64,000 bases of DNA, from NCBI GenBank assembly GCA_012932865.1, contig SAXG01000018.1:682001-746000 (forward strand). Direction: 5' to 3'. Origin of the DNA: Amylostereum areolatum. Lineage: Eukaryota > Basidiomycota > Agaricomycetes > Russulales > Stereaceae. The translations under genes were made by a program, and so were the position numbers. Below the pieces are notes generated by a model, which saw nothing but the letters and a program-made list of their open reading frames with translations, was not told the origin of the DNA and did not search any database. Shown one piece after another: positions 57,070 to 64,000 of this stretch; position 1 is the first letter of the stretch, and every line of letters begins with the position of its first letter.

Positions 57070-58737
57070 TCATGCATTGTCCTCGTCCCTCTCACGCATA
57101 AACGCGAGCCATGTTTCGTCTTCGTCACCATTCCAAAACCTATCGTTGTCCCACGAAACGTCCGCGATCGGGCTCAAGGCGTCGTCAATGACTTGGGAGT
57201 ATTTGGCGCATTGTTCGAACGAGATGCGAAGCCTCCGTCCATGGCGAAGGTGCCATGCCGCAATGCCGTGCAGTGGCTTGAGAAGACGACCTCCGCCTGA
57301 GTTGATATTTGACCGGAAGATTATTAACTTGACAAGGTTGGGGAGTGCGTAGTCGTCGTGGGGTGGGGACTCGCCTTGGGAGTCACCCGACGGAAGGAGG
57401 CCGAGGAACAACGCGTTGAACGTCCCGTCGAGTTTGAGAACTTGGATACTTTCGAAAGGCCTAAGCACCTGTCGCCACCGCGATGGCAAGTTGAGATCGC
57501 GAGCCCGAATTGTTAGCGTGACGAGGCTTTGGAGTGGGAGCTGGCGAATTTCCTCGTGTAGACGCGAGAGTTTGAAGACACCGTTAGGGTAGATGTCAAA
57601 GGAGATACAGGTGCAAGGTTGTTCCTTTTGGAAGGGGCCCAAGGGATTTACGAGACGCATGTCAGGAGTACGCCATCCCCAAAGATGTGCTCTCTCCACC
57701 CCGTGGTCGCGTTTGGTAGTGAGGCGTGCACCGCGCACGGGCCCGTGGGCCATTTCTGACTGGCGCATGACCGCGCCGAGGCTAGGAAGGAGGATTTGAT
57801 CGGCTTCTGGAAACCTTGGGCTAACACAAACGTCAAGCACCATGAATTCCAAGACTGGGACCGTGAGATTGGATAGTATACGACCCGCGAGGTAGGCATT
57901 GGAGTAGAGCAGAACGGATTGTAATCTCGGAAGGTTGACCGAATCCAAGGATGTGTCGATATCCCCTGAGGTGTGAGGTAAAGTCCGGTCATAGAGTTCA
58001 ATAGAGCGGAGATTGGTCGCTGTATGAAGGATATACCGTATTATGTTTGGGGCTGTGGATACGGGGGAATATACCAAACGCTCCAAATGGTGGGATATTA
58101 GAGGAGACTCTTCGTCGATGGTGAGATTGGTGAGTTGCAGGCGACGAAGGTGGCTTGGTGCTTCACCGCCGAATAACGTGCTCGGGAGGACGATTTCAGG
58201 GTCATCTCCCCAACGCCGGAAGATGTACAAGTCCTCGAGTATCGGGGCTGGATACTTCATCAAGCTGAGTGCCGAAGATATATCGTCATGGGCCCCTTCA
58301 ATATGGAGCGACCTGGTGCGTCTGCAATGGTCAAGGATGATAGCTAAGGCTTTAGGGGCATTCCGCTGCTTTGTGAGGTTCAAAGTGACGTTGATGGGCA
58401 TGTTGGCCGACCGTTCGACAAATATAAGTGTCCACGCCTCCGGATAGGTAGCGATACGCGTCCACAGACGGGGGTGCCCGATCGCGACATGCCGCCAGTA
58501 GCGACAGACGTGCGTAACCCGGGTCCAAGACGGCACCTTGACGTGGCCCATCCAGGATACCAAGTCTGGAGAGTCTTGGACAATCTCGAGAATGGTCTCT
58601 ATAATTTCGACTGGGAGTTTGAAGATGGCGGCCACCGTGTCATTGCGTTGTTCCTCGAGTCCGCGCACGATGGTCTGCCTGGAACGGATGCTTGCCTCGA
58701 GAGCTTGGATCTCGTCATTGAGTTCGACGGATTCCAT
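57070..58737 (-). CDS. F-box protein
   Basis: Single exon, 555 aa. N-terminal coiled coil (LNDEIQALEASIRSRQTIVR), then F-box IFKLPVEIIETILEIVQD with VTHVCRYWRHVAIGHPRLWT, then leucine-rich beta/alpha units (RRLQLTNLTIDEESPLIS, TNLRSIELYDRT, LQSVLLYSNAYL). Probable SCF ubiquitin-ligase receptor. Same architecture and nearly the same length as the gene at 20663-22327, but clearly diverged. Confidence 0.88.
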   Translation of the reverse strand: MESVELNDEIQALEASIRSRQTIVRGLEEQRNDTVAAIFKLPVEIIETILEIVQDSPDLVSWMGHVKVPSWTRVTHVCRYWRHVAIGHPRLWTRIATYPEAWTLIFVERSANMPINVTLNLTKQRNAPKALAIILDHCRRTRSLHIEGAHDDISSALSLMKYPAPILEDLYIFRRWGDDPEIVLPSTLFGGEAPSHLRRLQLTNLTIDEESPLISHHLERLVYSPVSTAPNIIRYILHTATNLRSIELYDRTLPHTSGDIDTSLDSVNLPRLQSVLLYSNAYLAGRILSNLTVPVLEFMVLDVCVSPRFPEADQILLPSLGAVMRQSEMAHGPVRGARLTTKRDHGVERAHLWGWRTPDMRLVNPLGPFQKEQPCTCISFDIYPNGVFKLSRLHEEIRQLPLQSLVTLTIRARDLNLPSRWRQVLRPFESIQVLKLDGTFNALFLGLLPSGDSQGESPPHDDYALPNLVKLIIFRSNINSGGGRLLKPLHGIAAWHLRHGRRLRISFEQCAKYSQVIDDALSPIADVSWDNDRFWNGDEDETWLAFMRERDEDNA

Positions 58738-59083
58738 CCCAGAGACGAGAGCGTTTTACTGGATTATGCGGAGAACTGAAGGATGATTTGCACGGTCTGC
58801 ATACTACTGATCGACGTCACCGAAAGGATACATTTACATACACGCAGTCGTACCATTCGTAAAAGAGAGTCGGCCAGATATATGTTGGACCGACTTGGGA
58901 TCGAGCGATCTTCCGACCCAAAAGGCGGATTGGACTTTACGGCAGTAGCTTGGTGGCTGAAGGCGAGCGGCTAAAGGGAACGAAAGCGAAGGGTTGTGAT
59001 CTTGAGATGATGGAGGTCGGAAGCAAGCGTCGGCTGAGGAACAGGTTCCAATGCGATCATTACGAACTCGTCCGTCGACCACC
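58738..59083. other. divergent promoter region
   Basis: 346 bp between divergent starts of the F-box gene (minus) and the second S33 gene (plus), probably shared promoter DNA. No motif identified. Confidence 0.4.
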
Positions 59084-60415
59084 ATGTCACAACCCCCCGC
59101 CTCTCCATTGCCTCTACCGTACACTGAAGCCTGGCTTTCAGGTCACCATAACCTGCCCCCTGTTACACTGTACACGCGCACCTACACCCCGCCGGGGCAG
59201 CCCAAAGGCGCACTTATCTTCATTCACGGATTCTGCGAGCACGTTGCACGCTACGCCGAAGCGCACCAAATTTGGGCCTCTCGCGGATTCATCGTGTTTG
59301 CTTTCGACCAGCGGGGATTCGGTCGGACATCCTTGGAGGTCGACGGGAGGCAGAGAAAAGCGGTAGGAGGGGAGCAAGTCACGTATGGGCAGACGGGCCA
59401 GGAGGAGCAAATGGGTGACGTCGAGTGGGCAGTGGGGCACGTAAAGGAAATTTGGCCAGGCGTGCCAATATTTCTCATGGGAAGGTCCATGGTGCATATT
59501 CTTTCCATTCTTTCTTTTACCATATGCAATGTTTCTGACGAAGCTTGGATTAGGGAGGGGGAATTGTTCTTAACTACGTCTCCAGAGTCTTGAGCTTTCC
59601 AGAGGACGTCCGAACAGACCACATCAGGAAGAGTCTGTCTGGAGTGATCGCTTCTTCTCCGTTGCTCCGTCTCACCCACCCGCCGCTTGGACCTGTGCGT
59701 TGGGCTGGAGGAAAGGCTGGTCAGATGTTTCCAAACCTCACCATCCCCGCGGGTGTGGACCCCAAGGTAGGTTCCTATTTCCGTTCAAGTTCGTGCTTGG
59801 TATACTTATTCAACCCGCAGCACCTCAGTCACGATCCAGCGGCCGTCGAGGAGAATAGGCGCGATCGGTTGTGCCGTTCGTCCGCGACCGTACGTGCAGT
59901 GGATACAATGTTGACAAGGGTCTGTCCAATACCGCGATTTGAATGGATTGCCCTCACAAAAATATAGGGAGAGAACCTCCTGACAGAACCTGATACGATG
60001 CAATATTGGCCAGTCGACCTCCCCGTGTGTAATCCTCATTTGTGCGTGGTTTGCTGATCTCACGTCGGACGCAGGTCTTGATTTTGCATGGAGACTCGGA
60101 CGAGGTAATTAATCGCTTTCCCCCATCCATTTCTGCAGTGATCTGATGAGTGACACACAGGTAACGTCTGCTCAAGCATCGCGCGAGTTTATCGAGAACC
60201 TTAATGCGAAGGACAAACATTTATCGATATACCCTGTGAGTCCTGGACCTTCCGCGTTTGACCTTGTGCTCTTGGCGTACCTGCTCATTCCCGGGTGGGG
60301 TTCACAGGGAGGTTACCATGAACTGCACCACGAGCCCGACGGTGTGAAGGAGAGATTCGTTGACGAATGTATCTCATGGGTTGAGGCTCGCCTCCCTGCA
60401 GTGAGAGACAACTAA
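59084..60415 (+). CDS. S33-type alpha/beta hydrolase paralog, altered nucleophile elbow
   Basis: The model is join(59084..59491,59554..59766,59821..59919,59968..60024,60075..60104,60161..60235,60308..60415), 329 aa, seven exons. Shares GALIFIHGFCEHVARY, FAFDQRGFGRTS, LILHGDSDE (Asp) and GGYHELHHEP (His) with the paralog at 52999. The elbow reads GRSM-GG instead of GHSM-GG, so GxSxG is kept but the family His before Ser is Arg. One extra intron relative to the paralog; exon 1 and two later exons have identical lengths. Probably esterase/lipase activity; the His to Arg change may alter substrate or activity. Confidence 0.88.
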
Positions 60416-61997
60416 TCCTCATCCTGACCCGGGCATACACTGCTGATGCAGCCAAGGTGCAGTCTTCTTTTTTGTACGCGTTACCCGTATACTTCTTTCT
60501 CCCTTTCTATCCCCTGTATTACATCAAGGTGTATCGTGTAAAGGCTGGGTACTTTTCTGCATGCACGCGGAGCGCGATCCGATTGAACGAAATATAATAC
60601 TGCTTACTATAAAACACCCCATCATCCATCCTCTAAGCAGTCAATATTCAATAGTCAAACCTTCACCCTCGCTGCCAACGCCCCTCGCGGATTCAATATT
60701 CAATACCCGTCGGGTGTGTTGCCCTCGCGCCGGCGACGAAATAGCAACTTCCGAAACCGCAAGAGATCCAGTGTTCTGGGAGCTGCTCGTACAACTGTCT
60801 TCGACTGGGAATTTTGGCGTTCCACGAGCGTGGTTTCCCCTTGGTTGAGGTATGGATGTTGAATGGATGAAAGGACTCAGTAAAAGAGGTGAGAGAAGGT
60901 GCACTGAAAGCCTGAAGGTGTACTATGTCGTCATTCGAGCTGTGTCGCGGACGGGCGCCGGGGTCGACGCAAGTCCCACGTGAGAACGAATGGCCGCATT
61001 TGGGACACAAGTTGAGCTGCCTCAAGACTCAGCGCGATGAAGTCCTTTCCTCCACTCTGTCACACTCTCCTTTCCTGTTGGTCCCACCGAGCTTCGGCGG
61101 CAGGGCTGAAATATCACAGGTGGAAAGCAACGAAACTCAGAAGTTTCCCCCTCAATAAATGCTCTAGATCCGAGTCGACGACTGAGACCGTTCAATCATC
61201 TTCTCGATGGGTAAGTGAGCTGCGGTATACGTAGAAGCCGCACCAGGCTCTCACGGCGCTCTATCATTGACGAAATTCTCCGACCTTCATGGCTGTCTGC
61301 CGCTGACCGCTATGGGTTGGCCAAGTCACTTGATTGGTGTCATTTCTCCTCGAAGAACTCGAGCTACTTACGGCATCCTACAGCAACCTCGTCAATTGGC
61401 CTCCGGCGGTGCTTCGCTGCATGGCCCTTCGCCTGTATGTATGTCCCAGCTGATGGCATGTACACGCAAGCTTACCATTTCCCATGTCTCTCCCACCGGC
61501 AGGATAGTGTATCGCCCGCGAAGACTCAAGAGTCTCTCGACACTAGACCCGGGGTGACGACCTTGCATCATTTCTCGTACGACGACTTGTCCATTCTCTC
61601 CGGTCATGAGGACAAAAACGGGTTGCGGCGATCAATCTACTAAGTGCCAGTGAGTTATAACTATTACCACTCGTGGCTCGTAGTCTCGTACCCAAGACAT
61701 ATCCGCCGGCGGGCGCCATGATTTCTAGTGGTCACGGCGCTGCACAAACAATATCGCCCATCCCCGTTGCGTTAGGATCGATCCACTTGAGGGTTCGACC
61801 TTCTCACTGTACTTTCTGACTGGACAGTTCGCCCTCTTGGCAACCCCTTTTGTCACACGCACTTATCCCCCTCGTGAGCTACCATATCACGTTTTCTCTA
61901 CTTAAACGTTCCCATGCTACCCTAATCTCCTTGTCCCACTTTTCCTTGTCTCAACTCTCCTTGTCCCGCTTCTCCTTGTCCTCACCACCCTCGACTT
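60416..61997. other. 1.6-kb intergenic stretch
   Basis: No gene recognised. Just before the SDR start a short pyrimidine-rich tandem repeat 'tctccttgtccc' (about 61928-61980) occupies the expected core-promoter/leader position. Confidence 0.45.
61928..61980 (+). promoter_or_regulatory. CT-rich repeat in SDR leader
   Basis: Three to four degenerate copies of tctccttgtcccnctt directly upstream of the SDR ATG. CT-rich blocks next to the start are common in fungal promoters. Confidence 0.4.
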
Positions 61998-63308
61998 ATG
62001 GCGCTCGTTCGAACCGCACTCGTCACTGGTGCTGCCCGTGGTATAGGTCGTGGCATCGCTCTTCGACTCGCCTCAGACGGACTCAATGTTGTCTTGAACG
62101 ACATTCCCTCCAACGGCCCCGCGCTCAAGTCCCTTGGTTCAGACATCGAAAGGATGGGTCGTCGGAGCTCTATATTTACCGCAGACGTATCGGACGAAAA
62201 GCAAGTGAAGGGTATGGTGGCGAGCGCAGTTGAAGAGATGGGCGGACTGGACGTGGTGGGCATTCTTTCTTATGTGCTTATCTTGAGTCTGTCCTAACGG
62301 CCGTGGAAACAACGCGAAGATGGTGGCGAATGCCGGAATATGCGAGATATCGACGATCCTTGACAGTGCGTAGATCATACTCTCGGTTCTCACATGTATT
62401 AATCTCGGTGGGTATAAACGCAGTCACTCCTGAGGGCCTGGAACGTATCTTCGCAGTGAACGTTCGTGGCGTGGTGTACTGCTACAAACATGCAGCGAAG
62501 CAGATGATCGAACAGGGTCGCGGTGGACGTATCATTGGTGCTTTCTCCTCCCTCGTTTTATCTGAAAGGTTTTTGGTTTAACACATCTTCTATAGGTGCC
62601 GCGTCGGTTGTAGCCCTTCAAGGTTTGTGTATCTTTATCGTGCCGCGCCTTCCGCTGACCCGAGGATAGGCGAACCGGCCCTGCTGGCATATACTATGAG
62701 CAAGCATGCCGTGCGAGGGTTGACACATAGTGCTGGTGCGTCGTAAGCCAGGTGCCATGTTCGAGGACCTAATCGTTTACCATGCACCTTCCTGGGGGGC
62801 TGAATTCCCCAGCTGTTGAATTGGCAAAGCACGGTATCACCGTTAATGCATATGCCCCTGGGTCTATCGATACGGACATGTGTAAGTGTTACAATCGTCA
62901 CTTGGTGCCATGGTCTGACGAGGGTACTGGTGGACTTCAGTGGCGAAGGTCGCTGAAGGATCTGAAGGAATACCCGAAGAAAACACTAAGAAGGTGCGCG
63001 CTGCCCATTGCAACCCCGAACTTTATCTGACCTCGGCATGTTTTACGAAGTTCTTGACCGGTATTCCTGCGGGGCGCCTGGGCCAGCCGAGCGACATCGC
63101 TCAATTGGTGTCGTTCTTCGCGTCGGAGAAGTCGAGCTTCGTGACCGGTACGTTACTTTCTTGTCAATCTGCTTTAACACTGATCAGACGGCGCAAATGT
63201 TCACAGGACAAACGGTATATCATTTCTTCTCTCATAGGACTCAGGTGTTGTTGTTTACCCTGTTCCCGCTACTAGGTGACATCCAACGGTGGAACCGTCC
63301 TCACCTGA
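61998..63308 (+). CDS. short-chain dehydrogenase/reductase (SDR)
   Basis: Ten exons: join(61998..62255,62320..62365,62424..62537,62596..62622,62670..62735,62813..62881,62941..62993,63051..63147,63207..63214,63276..63308), 256 aa, the normal classical-SDR length. Motifs: TGAARGIGRG (NAD(P) glycine loop), ANAG, the catalytic Ser in GAASVVALQ, and Tyr/Lys in AYTMSKHA, then NAYAPGSIDTDM. An Asp (NDIPSN) after the second strand suggests NAD preference. C-terminus TSNGGTVLT fits the usual GGxxx ending. Resembles acetoin/diacetyl or 3-oxoacyl reductases; substrate unknown. Exon 9 is only 8 nt, needed to reach GQTVTSNGG. Confidence 0.88.
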
Positions 63309-63562
63309 TACGATTGTGGACTCCACGAAACGCCAGATGTTCAAACCCACGTCTCTGTCATGTCGTGTATGTAGGAGTAGTGTGTATATCATCGAGAAAT
63401 GTTTTCATGTTCACTTCATGGTGTGATATCAGGTGTCACGATTCTCTATTAAGGGCGCTACCGAGCTTCATGGAGCTGATAATACATCTGACTCGACCAA
63501 ATCCAACAGGACGTATATACGCAGACGAAGCACGCGTTCCTCTTTAACCCCTTCGTACCGAC

Positions 63563-64000
63563 ATGTCTTTTATCAACGCACAAACCACCACAACCTGAGG
63601 ACCTCTCCGAGCCTTACAGTTACACCGGCCCCGATCCCTACGACGTCAACTTCCTCTTCCCACTCCATCTCGCCACCCTCGAAAGTGATCGCGTCAAGCT
63701 CACACCTTTCATTCCCAACTTGCACGCGGCGACATATCTCGCAGAGACGCTCGCTCACCCCTCCCTCAACGAATACTTCTCCGCCACGCCTCCGAGCTCC
63801 CTTGGCGACCTTCTGCACCACATTGAGCAACTTCGACAAGACCCGCGCTCAATCGCTTTCGCTATCATCGATAAATGCACCCCTAATCCCAACCCAGTGG
63901 ATAAAAAAGGCACCCTCGCCGGCTTCGTGGCGCTTGTGGACGCGTCGGCGGTGAACCTGACTGTCGACCTCGGGCGTCTGTGCGTGTTCCCTGCATTCCA
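63563..64000 (+). CDS. GNAT acetyltransferase paralog, cut by window end
   Basis: After ATG at 63563 the peptide reads MSFINAQTTTT then TGA, but one base over the frame continues PEDLSEPYSYTGPDPYDVNF, LATLESDRVKLTPFIPN and FAIIDKCTP, matching the GNAT at 22713 (MSFVNLHTAP, TEDL, GPDPYDINF). So the N-terminus carries a +1 frame problem at about 63590-63598. It could be a pseudogene, a sequencing error, or a different true start. The 3' half is outside the window. Confidence 0.6.

Overview
This window is nuclear DNA of a filamentous fungus, almost certainly a mushroom-forming basidiomycete (Agaricomycetes). The genes are intron-rich, with introns of about 50-80 bp, and I could join exons in frame by GT-AG splicing for most of them. 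The gene content also fits: expanded BTB/POZ and F-box families, a GH28 pectinase, an OPT peptide transporter, and a tyrosine-recombinase retrotransposon with split direct repeats. All spliced models are hand-built from the sequence. Exon lengths sum to whole codons, but no transcript evidence was available.

Layout. 0.5-4.4 kb: two tandem minus-strand BTB genes, each with a WW-type motif inserted inside the BTB fold. 5.0-5.5 kb: a 490-bp foldback repeat. 6.0-7.7 kb: an 11-exon secreted polygalacturonase-type GH28 gene. 10.5-18.5 kb: an 8-kb tyrosine-recombinase retrotransposon on the minus strand (Gag, RT, RNase H, recombinase, identical split direct repeats). It is broken by a nested 1.2-kb TA-flanked DNA element and lies 65 bp upstream of a membrane-protein gene. 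20.6-28.8 kb: an F-box gene, a GNAT acetyltransferase, an intron-containing tRNA-Gln, a doubtful unknown gene, a polyQ protein and a small membrane-anchored protein. 31.7-38.4 kb: two more BTB genes; one is predicted to be a 1437-residue fusion of BTB with an Ala/Lys/Glu-rich coiled coil. 39.7-40.8 kb: a PARG-like protein with a PIP-like N-terminus. 42.7 kb: a small MITE. 44.2-47.8 kb: OPT transporter. 49-50.8 kb: a convergent pair of small orphan paralogs. 51 kb: tRNA-Gly and TGS1 cap hypermethylase. 53-60.4 kb: two S33 lipase/hydrolase paralogs flanking a zinc-finger gene and a second F-box gene. 62-63.3 kb: an SDR oxidoreductase. The window ends inside a second GNAT gene.

There is no obvious secondary-metabolite cluster or operon-like pathway. 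The clearest pattern is local gene-family duplication (four BTB, two F-box, two GNAT, two S33, two orphan paralogs). The most unusual items are the BTB-nested WW motifs, the BTB/coiled-coil fusion with a Lys tail shared by another BTB gene, and the nested transposon history at 10-18 kb.
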